Source: Phycisphaerae bacterium (GTDB lineage Bacteria; Planctomycetota; Phycisphaerae; UBA1845; Fen-1342). From it: a stretch of DNA of 40,966 nt. The position numbers were made by a program, and so were the translations under genes. Under the pieces are notes generated by a model. That model made no database searches. It was not told where the DNA came from and was given only the letters and a program-made list of their open reading frames with translations. Shown piece by piece: positions 1 through 7,182 of this stretch (its first letter is position 1; each line of letters starts with the position of its first letter). The stretch spans positions 1 through 40,966 of the forward strand of contig JAUWNI010000025.1 of the NCBI GenBank assembly GCA_030612705.1, in the 5' to 3' direction.

Positions 1-130
1 CCCCCCCCCCCCCCCCCCACCCCCCCCCCCCCCCCCCCCCGCCCCCCCCCCCGCGCCCCCCCCCCCCCCCCCCCCCCCCCCGCCGCCCCCCCCCGCCCCG
101 GCCCCCCCGCCCCCCCCGGCCGGCCGGCCG
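1..130. repeat. C-rich low-complexity run at the window edge
   Basis: About 130 bases are almost pure C on the + strand, with scattered G and one A, ending in a GGCC-repeat. No coding signal can be read through it. It abuts a perfectly ordinary coding tail at 132, and its composition is unlike anything else in the window. A sequencing or assembly artefact at a contig end is the likeliest explanation; a genuine G-rich strand is possible but less likely. Confidence 0.85.
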
Positions 131-131
131 C

Positions 132-251
132 ATAATGTGCGGCTATGACTATCTTTGCGGTGACGTTATCCAGGTGGAGGTGGTCCAGTCCGGGGATGAT
201 ACCGCGACAGCGGCTTTCTCTATCGAGGTCAAGGTAATACCGGGGCAATAG
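132..251 (+). CDS. 3' fragment of a small exported protein, paralogue of the next gene
   Basis: An open frame runs out of the C-rich edge to a TAG at 249-251 and encodes about 39 residues. Its tail (YDYLCGDVIQVEVV, then AFSIEVKVIPGQ) resembles the C-terminus of the next gene (INYDCGDAVTFTVV, then YQAFAFIQ). Both share a Tyr/Asp-Cys-Gly-Asp turn followed by alternating hydrophobic residues, so this looks like the end of a tandem paralogue. The start and most of the protein lie in or beyond the C run and cannot be seen. The ATG at 135 is an internal codon of the frame, not a convincing start. Confidence 0.55.
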   Translation: MMCGYDYLCGDVIQVEVVQSGDDTATAAFSIEVKVIPGQ

Positions 252-271
252 CCTGGCGCTAGGAGTAGACG

Positions 272-838
272 GTGGTCGTGAAAACGTACGGAAAGTCGGT
301 TGTTGCGGGAGTGGCACTGCTGGCGGGGCTACTCTATGTCGGCGGTTGTATGGGTCTCCCGAATCTGCTCAGCCCGGAGTTTCTCCAGTCGATGGGCCTC
401 GGGGAATCCCCCGCCTACCTCCCCGGCGAGGCGCCCGCGATCGTGATAGAAGTGGATAACGGCACCGAGCGCGTGATCGAGGTCCGGATCACTTGGCGCG
501 ACGCCAATGGTGAAATCCAGGAGCGCACCGAGACGCTCGGCGTCGGCCGGAAGTATTCCGAAGCGCTGATCTGCCCCATCGAGGAAATGACATTCGGAGA
601 TGTCGGAAATCTGAATGCAGTCGGAGCGATTGTGCGGCTCGGAAACGGCACCTCCGCCGACCCTTACATCGAGGTCGAGGCGTTCGGCGTGTTGTTGCAG
701 GAAGGGATCAACTATGACTGCGGCGACGCCGTCACTTTCACGGTTGTGCCGTCGTCGGCCACGCTGTCGGGCTACCAGGCTTTCGCCTTCATTCAACGTT
801 CGGGAGCGCAGGCCCAGACGCAGACGGAAAACCCATAG
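272..838 (+). CDS. Small predicted lipoprotein, unknown function
   Basis: The 188-residue product starts with a GTG at 272, 6 nt after AGGAG at 261-265. A second GTG at 278 is also possible. The N-terminus is a lipoprotein signal: positive VVKTYGK, a hydrophobic stretch to about residue 25 and a lipobox-like VGGC. The mature part is beta-rich with several Cys (CPIEE, YDCGD) and no recognised domain. It lies 51 nt upstream of an FG-GAP lipoprotein and just after a fragment of a similar protein, suggesting a locally duplicated family. Envelope location is inferred from the signal peptide; function is unknown. Confidence 0.75.
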   Translation: MVVKTYGKSVVAGVALLAGLLYVGGCMGLPNLLSPEFLQSMGLGESPAYLPGEAPAIVIEVDNGTERVIEVRITWRDANGEIQERTETLGVGRKYSEALICPIEEMTFGDVGNLNAVGAIVRLGNGTSADPYIEVEAFGVLLQEGINYDCGDAVTFTVVPSSATLSGYQAFAFIQRSGAQAQTQTENP

Positions 839-889
839 GCATTACCCTGCCCCGGATACAGCGGGACAGTTGATGAAAACAGGTGAAGA

Positions 890-2434
890 ATGAATAAGTC
901 GCGTCATTTGCTAACGGGATTGGTCGGGCTCGGGGCCCTCGTGCTGCTCACCGGTTGCCCCACGCCGTACGAATACATCGCCGGCGGCACGGGCGATCAG
1001 ACCCAGCTTGGGAATCGAGCGTCGGTCCAGGTGATATCCCCGGTCGCGGATCTCCCGATTACCGGGGGGGAGCCGGTCGAGGTGAATTGGACGATAGTGG
1101 CGACGACCAATTTCGCGGCCGTCGATATCATCTTCGACGTCGATGAAGACCCCGATAACGACAACGAGATTATCGCCGAAGAGAGCATCGCGCTCAGTGA
1201 AACCACCACGCTGCTCGATACTACCAACTTGCAAGCGGGCACATATAACATCGGCGTTATTCTTCGCGAGCAGAATGAGATCGCGGCTCATGACTATGCG
1301 GACGGCCGTTTGATCATAAACCAGCGTACACAATTCTACTTCAACCGAATTACATGTTTGACGCCCGACATCGTTTCACCCCCGGATAATTTCGTATTTG
1401 ACCGCACCCAACGCTTGGCGCCGCAATTTGAAGTGGAGTGGACGCTCCATGATCCGGACAGCACGGTAACCGTGCGGATCTATCTTGACCCGGACGATAC
1501 CTCCAACGGCAACGAATTCCTGCTGCGCGAGAGTTACCGGCAGGACACGGATAGCTTTACGTTCAATTTCCCCACCGCCTTGTTCGAGCCGGGAATCTAT
1601 CGCATCATGGCGATCGTTTCGGACAGCGTCGATACCGCGGAGTTCTACGCGCCCGGCTCGATCCGGCTGCGCTCACGCCTGGCTGGAAACATCGACCTGC
1701 GCGACATGCATCTGCCCGAAAGCGGCATCGACGGAGCGGTCTTTGAGGGGTTCAACCCCCGGGACAACGCCGGCAGCTTCGTCGGCCCGGCCAAGGACAT
1801 CGATGCCGACGGATTCGGGGAGTTCTTCATTCTGAGCCAGTTCGGCAAGCCGGGATACGTGGTTAACCAGCAGCGCACCGGCGTGGGCGAAGGCTACCTG
1901 GTCTACGGACGCAGCGATCACTTCAGCGGGGTATACAACCTGAACTCGACCGGAACGCTTTATCGCGGAGAGATCTACGGCGGCGTGCCGGAGGCCGCCA
2001 ACCCCATCCGCCCCAGCCGGGGTATCACGGGTTTTACAGTCATGACCGACTGGGACGGTGACAATGTGCGCGAGTTCGCCTTCGGTATTCCCTTTACCGA
2101 TTCGATTCCCAGCGGTTTCTTGGAAGAGGCCGGGTACTTTAGAAGCGGCGCGGTTGTTATCGCGGCGGGTTCTTCGCTGGGGGACTTCTCAGGTCAGAAT
2201 GTTTACTACCTGGGCGATTTCGGCACGATGGCCGTACCAGGTAGCGACTGCGACCCGGACGAATGCGTGTACGGCTTCGTGGGGCCGAAGGCGCCGAGTT
2301 CGTGGTGGTTCTATTTGGAGCACGGTGCTACCGTTCCTGCTGCCAGGCTGGGATGTCGGATTTCCACGATCGACTTCGGCGACCAGTGCGGCGAATCGGT
2401 GGCCGCATATCCATTCTATGGCGGGTACACATGA
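890..2434 (+). CDS. FG-GAP repeat surface lipoprotein, N-terminal part (interrupted)
   Basis: The 514-residue product begins with a clear lipoprotein signal (MNKSRHLL, hydrophobic core, lipobox LTGC near residue 23). Residues ~45-270 contain two Ig-like beta modules (VQVISPVADLPITGG and an echo near 160). From ~290 there are FG-GAP propeller repeats with Ca-binding loops such as DIDADGFGEF and DWDGDNVREF. The frame ends at TGA 2432-2434 in the middle of a propeller blade (GDQCGESVAAYPFYGG), and the same frame continues downstream to 3652 with further blades. The intact ancestor was therefore one ~920-residue integrin-alpha-like propeller protein. The stop sits at the edge of a 27-nt palindrome that looks inserted. 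The product as drawn is probably truncated. Confidence 0.85.
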   Translation: MNKSRHLLTGLVGLGALVLLTGCPTPYEYIAGGTGDQTQLGNRASVQVISPVADLPITGGEPVEVNWTIVATTNFAAVDIIFDVDEDPDNDNEIIAEESIALSETTTLLDTTNLQAGTYNIGVILREQNEIAAHDYADGRLIINQRTQFYFNRITCLTPDIVSPPDNFVFDRTQRLAPQFEVEWTLHDPDSTVTVRIYLDPDDTSNGNEFLLRESYRQDTDSFTFNFPTALFEPGIYRIMAIVSDSVDTAEFYAPGSIRLRSRLAGNIDLRDMHLPESGIDGAVFEGFNPRDNAGSFVGPAKDIDADGFGEFFILSQFGKPGYVVNQQRTGVGEGYLVYGRSDHFSGVYNLNSTGTLYRGEIYGGVPEAANPIRPSRGITGFTVMTDWDGDNVREFAFGIPFTDSIPSGFLEEAGYFRSGAVVIAAGSSLGDFSGQNVYYLGDFGTMAVPGSDCDPDECVYGFVGPKAPSSWWFYLEHGATVPAARLGCRISTIDFGDQCGESVAAYPFYGGYT

Positions 2435-2461
2435 GGGCTCGCCGCCGAGGGCGGTTCGCCC
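2435..2461. repeat. Small palindrome immediately after the in-frame TGA
   Basis: A 27-nt hairpin can form here: GGGC pairs with GCCC at the ends, there is a two-nucleotide mismatch, and an inner 6-bp stem carries the loop GAG. Removing 2432-2461 (30 nt, the stop plus the palindrome) restores an uninterrupted frame reading GGYT-DMTGLVV. This suggests a palindromic insertion created the stop. The element resembles the other short palindromes in this window. Confidence 0.6.
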
Positions 2462-2464
2462 GAT

Positions 2465-3652
2465 ATGACTGGATTAGTTGTTTCCGTTCCCGGCCGTGAT
2501 CCGATCACGAACACCATGATCGGCCAGAGCCTGGCTGGCGCGGGTGTTGTGAGTCTTTACTACCCCACACGCGGTTTCAACCCGTGGAACCTGGATGATG
2601 AGTATCTGCCCCACCAGGGCCCGTTTCATTACATTCTCGACGATTACACCTACAGCCCGGGCTATGTCGTCGACCCGGATTGCAGTCCGACCCCCTGTGA
2701 GCATTGGATCAACGAACGTCTGCCGATTCCAACGCGCACGGCGCGTTTCTACGGCGGCTTTACCGGGGCCGCGGTTGGCAACAGCTCGGTCGTATCCGAT
2801 TTCAATGCCGACGGTCTAGCCGACATACTCATCGGTAGCCCGTTGAGCCATGAAGGCGCTGGCGCCGCGTTCATCGTAATCGGACGTTTGCCTCCGCTGG
2901 TAATCTCGTCCGAATTACCGCTTGAGGAGCTCGGCCTGCCGATCGAGTCCGGGTCTCCGCAGACCTCGCGCGTCTTCGACGGGATCCGCGTGGTCGGCTC
3001 GGCCGACAGCCGGCTGGGGCAGTCGCAGGCCGACGCCGGGGACTTCAACAACGACGGGATTTCCGATGTGGTTATCGGCTCGCCTCTCGTGAGCAATCGC
3101 CGGGGCGGTGCCGCCGTCTTCTTCGGATCTCGTGAGGTGATCAACCTGACACAGGAGGAGATCCCGTACGATGAGATTCCCGCGCGCGGGCTGGGCATTA
3201 TCTTTCTTGGTGAAATAGAAGAAGATTACGCCGGGGCGCGCGTGAGCGGCGCCGGCGATGTGGACGGCGACGGAAACGACGACATCCTCATTGCCGCGCC
3301 AAACCGCTCGATCAGGCTCGATATCGATCTGGATGGTACGCTCGAAATCGATCGCACCGAGTGCGGCGTGGTCTACCTGATCTATGGCTCCCCGCACTTG
3401 AGCGGGACGCTCGAATTGGCGGATGTCGGGACCGCCCGCCTGCCGGGCGCCGTCTTCATCGGACGTCACAGTGGTGATCATCTGGGGGCCGGTCTTGGTG
3501 AGCAGGGCGATCGGGCCAATGGTATCGCGAGCGCCGGCGATATCGATAGCGATGGGTACGGCGATATCCTGATTGGGGCTATCTCGGCGTCCCCCCGCGA
3601 CCGCTTACGGGCCGGTGAGGTGTATTTGCTCTACGGCGTGGGTGATTACTAA
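2465..3652 (+). CDS. FG-GAP repeat protein, C-terminal part (interrupted)
   Basis: These 395 residues are in the same frame as the preceding ORF, separated only by the TGA and 30 nt. There is no signal peptide, and the nearest SD-like sequence (GAGG, ~13 nt upstream) is poor, so the ATG at 2465 is unlikely to be an original start. At least four FG-GAP blades are visible, with Ca-binding loops DFNADGLAD, DFNNDGISD, DVDGDGNDD and DIDSDGYGD, each followed by ILIG/VVIG and a GGAAVFFG-type strand. Such propellers occur on extracellular adhesion or binding proteins. Without the N-terminal half the fragment would lack an export signal, so it is probably a pseudogene half unless the TGA is read through or is a sequencing error. 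Confidence 0.8.
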   Translation: MTGLVVSVPGRDPITNTMIGQSLAGAGVVSLYYPTRGFNPWNLDDEYLPHQGPFHYILDDYTYSPGYVVDPDCSPTPCEHWINERLPIPTRTARFYGGFTGAAVGNSSVVSDFNADGLADILIGSPLSHEGAGAAFIVIGRLPPLVISSELPLEELGLPIESGSPQTSRVFDGIRVVGSADSRLGQSQADAGDFNNDGISDVVIGSPLVSNRRGGAAVFFGSREVINLTQEEIPYDEIPARGLGIIFLGEIEEDYAGARVSGAGDVDGDGNDDILIAAPNRSIRLDIDLDGTLEIDRTECGVVYLIYGSPHLSGTLELADVGTARLPGAVFIGRHSGDHLGAGLGEQGDRANGIASAGDIDSDGYGDILIGAISASPRDRLRAGEVYLLYGVGDY

Positions 3653-3796
3653 TGGTTCTTCAGAGAGACAGCGTGGTTCTAAGTGCGTTCGAGAGTGGTG
3701 TATTGTCACTCAGCTTTGGCGTTTTGGTGGTTCCGCGGAATTCTGAAAAGAACCTTATCAATGCCTGACGCCGAGGCCATTTGAGGGCTTGTGATT

Positions 3797-4576
3797 ATGC
3801 GACGGTTAAACGTAACATGTGGCATCCTGCTTTTGCTGGCGACCGGATGTATCCCAACCGGCGACGAGCGAAATCCGTTCTGGACCCTCACCGAGACGTA
3901 TGGGGCTATAGGAGGCGCGGGCGATTCCCAGGACGATGGTGGGGGCTCAGCCGCCCAGGCGGATGTCGAGTTCCGGCAAACTGTAACGATTACGTTCTCA
4001 AATAACCATGAGTCGTCCCAAGTTGAGACATCGTTGGCCGCTTGGGTAAACGCCGGTAGCATTCGTTCCGCTGATCAGCAGGATGAATTGTTGCGAGGGG
4101 GGTATGTGCAACTTACCAGTGAGGTCCGGTTGGGGACCGCATACACGTTGCCGCCCGGGACCTTCGTGCTCGGTGGCCCGGGCCTGGCCGGCGCGGCCCC
4201 CGTGCACTTGGGATGTCCAAACCCGGAGATAGGCGGGGGAGTGGGAATCCCGACGACACAGGCGTTAACTCTGATTGCCCCGGACGTGTTACTGGTTTTC
4301 TCGCAGCCGCCGGTATCGTGTGACAGCGTGGCGTTCGTTTACGTGAATGAGTTGGTTGGGGCGGCTACCGGTCCGGTGACGAGCGAAGGCGGTTTCAAGA
4401 CGCTGGCTCAGGTTAACGTTTACGAATGTACGCCCCTGAGTCCCGGTCTGTTCTTGAAAACCGGGGGCGGCGTCAAGGCGGCCAACGAGTTTTTCGAGAA
4501 CAACACTATCCACATTGAGTTTAACGAGACGCCCGATGCCCAGGGAAATTATGCTATTGTAACGATCTTAACATAG
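3797..4576 (+). CDS. Predicted lipoprotein, unknown function
   Basis: The 259-residue product starts at ATG 3797, 9 nt after GAGGG at 3783-3787. A GTG at 3791 would add two residues but lies too close to that site. The signal is MRRLNVTCGILLLLATGC with lipobox ATGC, followed by a Gly/Asp/Ser-rich linker. The mature domain (VTITFSNNHESSQVETS, a long beta-rich middle with HLGCPN and PVSCDSV, and a C-terminal IHIEFNET strand) has no family I can name. Paired cysteines suggest disulphides outside the cytoplasm. It sits between the split FG-GAP gene and a PKD-domain protein in a run of exported proteins on one strand. Confidence 0.78.
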   Translation: MRRLNVTCGILLLLATGCIPTGDERNPFWTLTETYGAIGGAGDSQDDGGGSAAQADVEFRQTVTITFSNNHESSQVETSLAAWVNAGSIRSADQQDELLRGGYVQLTSEVRLGTAYTLPPGTFVLGGPGLAGAAPVHLGCPNPEIGGGVGIPTTQALTLIAPDVLLVFSQPPVSCDSVAFVYVNELVGAATGPVTSEGGFKTLAQVNVYECTPLSPGLFLKTGGGVKAANEFFENNTIHIEFNETPDAQGNYAIVTILT

Positions 4577-4624
4577 GCCGGTGCCGATGTAGTTACCGGG
4601 ATCGGCCGGAGGATGATAAAAATC

Positions 4625-6061
4625 ATGTTGTCATTGTGTGGGATGAGAATCATGAAACGAGCATGTTTAGGGGTAACGGTGGTATTTCTTTTGGTGGGCG
4701 CGCTTCCGGCAATCGCGCAAGACGGCGATGCACCACCTATAATCGACAGCATTACCTGGGAGATCGCCCGCAATCAAGGTGCGAGCTCCGTTTGGGGACC
4801 ATTCGATCCGTATGTCCTCTTCAATCCCGCCACCGAGCTTGCATACGAAGGCGACCTTATCCGTCTGACCATCGTCATCCTCGACGACGGTCTCCCGGAT
4901 TCGGCCGACAACATCTATATCCGCAAGCGGTCTGTGTGGTGGCCGTACTTGGGTTATAGTGCTCCCGAACCACCGCCGGTGGATGGGGATACCCCCCACT
5001 TCATAGCTCCTTTTTATTCGTTCATCGGAGCCGGGACCGCCACCTGCACAATCACGTTTTTTATCCCCGAATGGCCGGGCCCTAACCAGGCCCGTCTGAG
5101 TGGACAGATCAACTGGGATGTTCGGTGGCTCGTTTTCATCGAGGTGTGTGATCAAGAGGATCCCGGCGATGATACGCCGATTTCCATCTGGTCTTATTTT
5201 CTTTATGCCGTCGAAAACACGGCTTTTCGGCCTGGAAATCCACCTTCCTTCGCTGATGCCGGCGCCGACCAGGTCGTGCTCATCGGACGCGAAGTTACCC
5301 TCGATGGCAGCCGGACGTTCGATGCCTACAATGTCGGCTTCGACCAGAACGACGAGAACATCTTCGAGAAAGACTACCTCACGTATACCTGGGAATGGCT
5401 CTCGGGACCAGTTCGTGTCGATCCGATCCAGACGGATCCGCACGATCCGACCGCAACCATTACCTTGGCGGTCCCGAACGACCCGAACAACGCGAACGAT
5501 TTCTATGAATATCGATTGCTGTCCGACGACAACGTCAACGCGCTACCCAGCACGGATAGCGTGCGCATTTACGCCCGCGAGAGCCTCGAGGAGCGGAACC
5601 CACCTCTGGCAATCATCGAGGGTCCGGCGAATGCCGTATCGGTGGGGACTATTGTCACGCTCGTAAGCAGGTCAACCGACCCGGACGACCCGGACGGGGA
5701 GAATCTGGAATATCGTTGGCAGCAGACCGATGAGCTGGGCGGCCCGTTACCGACAGATAACCTTCGGAATGTCTTCCAACCGCTCAGCGGAATGACCGAA
5801 GATACCGTGACCTTTCAGGCTTTGATGACCGGCACCTTCTATTTTCGCCTGCTCGTCGATGACGGTTTCTACCGCTCCATCGCGCGCTTCTCCGTAGAGG
5901 TGATTGACAATGCCACCGGCGGTGCGAGCGTGGGGGCCGACGGCGCGGGTGGAGACGAGGCATTGACTTCCCCCTTTGGATCGGCACTCTGCGGCGCGGG
6001 TATGCTCCCGCTCGCCGCCTTGCCGTTGGCCCTGTGCCTGATGCGGCGGCGCATCCGCTAA
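4625..6061 (+). CDS. PKD-domain surface protein with C-terminal membrane/sorting tail
   Basis: The product is a secreted protein of about 478 residues. Several in-frame ATGs compete. The one at 4625 is 12 nt after GGAGG (4608-4612), 4613 is too close to that site, and 4652 gives the shortest classical signal peptide (MKRACLGVTVVFLLVGALPAIAQ). After an N-terminal beta domain, two PKD/Ig-like modules follow: one from ~PSFADAGADQVVLIGREVTLDGS and one from ~PLAIIEGPANAVSVGTIVTLVS, both with the DPDDPDGENLEYRWQQ-type strand. The C-terminus is a hydrophobic helix (GMLPLAALPLALCLM) followed by RRRIR, the shape of a cell-surface sorting or anchoring tail. It is probably exported and envelope-attached; the binding partner is unknown. 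Confidence 0.82.
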   Translation: MLSLCGMRIMKRACLGVTVVFLLVGALPAIAQDGDAPPIIDSITWEIARNQGASSVWGPFDPYVLFNPATELAYEGDLIRLTIVILDDGLPDSADNIYIRKRSVWWPYLGYSAPEPPPVDGDTPHFIAPFYSFIGAGTATCTITFFIPEWPGPNQARLSGQINWDVRWLVFIEVCDQEDPGDDTPISIWSYFLYAVENTAFRPGNPPSFADAGADQVVLIGREVTLDGSRTFDAYNVGFDQNDENIFEKDYLTYTWEWLSGPVRVDPIQTDPHDPTATITLAVPNDPNNANDFYEYRLLSDDNVNALPSTDSVRIYARESLEERNPPLAIIEGPANAVSVGTIVTLVSRSTDPDDPDGENLEYRWQQTDELGGPLPTDNLRNVFQPLSGMTEDTVTFQALMTGTFYFRLLVDDGFYRSIARFSVEVIDNATGGASVGADGAGGDEALTSPFGSALCGAGMLPLAALPLALCLMRRRIR

Positions 6062-6093
6062 CTTGTATCGCAAGGCTCCGCACAGGCCGAGTT

Positions 6094-6186
6094 CACCGGT
6101 GGGGACGCCGGTGCCACAATGTAGCGTCCGGCGCCTCGCCGGACGTACCCGCTAAACCATCACAGCCGGGGGCGGCTGTGCTACAC
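6094..6186. repeat. Cluster of three short intergenic palindromes
   Basis: The gap between the PKD gene and the convergent acyltransferase gene holds three palindromes: CACCGG/CCGGTG at 6094-6113, CGTCCGGCG-CCT-CGCCGGACG at 6127-6145, and ACAGCCGGGGGCGGCTGT at 6162-6179. The last is identical over 18 nt to a copy inside the kinase gene at 23544-23561. They may end transcription from both sides, but no U-tract follows them. Confidence 0.7.
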
Positions 6187-6204
6187 TAAACCATCATAGC
6201 TACA

Positions 6205-7182
6205 CTATGCCCGTTCGCTTTTTGGGCGTGATTTCCAACGCCGGTGCATCCACAAATACTGCTCCGGGTGGCGGCGAATGCCTGTCTCCAGCGCGTGCGC
6301 GAAGGTTTGCGTGATCCACAATAGCGGGTCATCCTGATCGTCCCATTCCTCGGGCTGAATGATCCGCTCGACCGTGATCCCGTAATGAAAGCCCGGTTTT
6401 TCGCGGGCGGCGTACCCGACCACCAGCGGCGCGCGGTGGCGCATCGCCAACAGACCGATCGACTTGTACCACGAGGCCTTGCGGCCGAAGAAGTCCGCGA
6501 AAATGCCCTTTCGGCCGGCGTCCTGATCGGAGATGAAACAGAGCGTTTCGCCGTTTTCGATGATTTCGTCCGCCGACTCGCTCGCACCCTTCTTGTAGAG
6601 CAGGTTGACCCCGCCGGACTCGCGCGACGAGACGAGAAAGTCGTTCACCAGCGGGTTGTCGAGCGGACGCATAACAGCACTCAGCGGCAGTCCAAGCCGC
6701 GCGATGGTATAGCCTAGTAGTTCATAGTTGCCGAAGTGGGCCGTCAGCATGATCACGCCGCGGTCGGCGAGCAGCTCCCGCAACGCCGGCGCGAGATTGT
6801 GCAACTCGACGTAACGCGACCACGAACACTGGTTGATCAGCCGCGGCGTCATCACCATCTCGACCAGATAAATCTGGGCGAAGTGCTCGAACGAGCGCCG
6901 GGCAATCTTGAGCAGTTGCGTGTCGTTGTAACGTTCGCCGAGCGCGGGCCGCAGGTTGTCCATCGCCCGGTCGCGATGGCGTTTCATCAGCAGCCACCAG
7001 ATGTTGCCCATCAGCTTGGCGGTCTTCAGATTCGTTTCGACCGGGAAGCAGCCGATGACCAGCGCCCAGACCCGCAGGGCGGCGTATTCGAGCAAGTAAC
7101 GCATCGCGACGCCGCGGCTCGGCGCTGCCCGCCACGCCTCGGAAACGCGTTGTCGCCATCCACGCCGCGACCGTGGCATCAT
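6205..7182 (-). CDS. LpxL/HtrB-family lipid acyltransferase
   Basis: This 325-residue protein belongs to the lysophospholipid/lipid A acyltransferase family, whose members transfer acyl chains to lipid A-type or related glycolipid acceptors at the inner face of the membrane. Visible motifs are HFGNYE (H149 to E154, the HX4D/E catalytic motif), SDQDAGRKGIFADFFGR (substrate pocket) and a C-terminal PEQYLWMHRRWKSRP, all typical of LpxL/LpxM-like enzymes. A hydrophobic segment near residues 30-50 likely anchors it. Its ATG overlaps the stop of the upstream glycosyltransferase (ATGATGA arrangement), so the two are translationally coupled. M27 is an alternative start. Exact acceptor unknown; a lipid A-like or other envelope glycolipid is inferred. 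Confidence 0.88.
   Translation of the reverse strand: MMPRSRRGWRQRVSEAWRAAPSRGVAMRYLLEYAALRVWALVIGCFPVETNLKTAKLMGNIWWLLMKRHRDRAMDNLRPALGERYNDTQLLKIARRSFEHFAQIYLVEMVMTPRLINQCSWSRYVELHNLAPALRELLADRGVIMLTAHFGNYELLGYTIARLGLPLSAVMRPLDNPLVNDFLVSSRESGGVNLLYKKGASESADEIIENGETLCFISDQDAGRKGIFADFFGRKASWYKSIGLLAMRHRAPLVVGYAAREKPGFHYGITVERIIQPEEWDDQDDPLLWITQTFAHALETGIRRHPEQYLWMHRRWKSRPKSERA

Noticed and set aside
2432-2461. Selenocysteine insertion or UGA recoding at the in-frame TGA, with the hairpin as a SECIS-like element
   Set aside because: FG-GAP propellers have no selenoprotein members, other genes in the window use TGA as a normal stop and TGG as Trp, and removing the 30 nt restores the frame. A repeat insertion explains it better.
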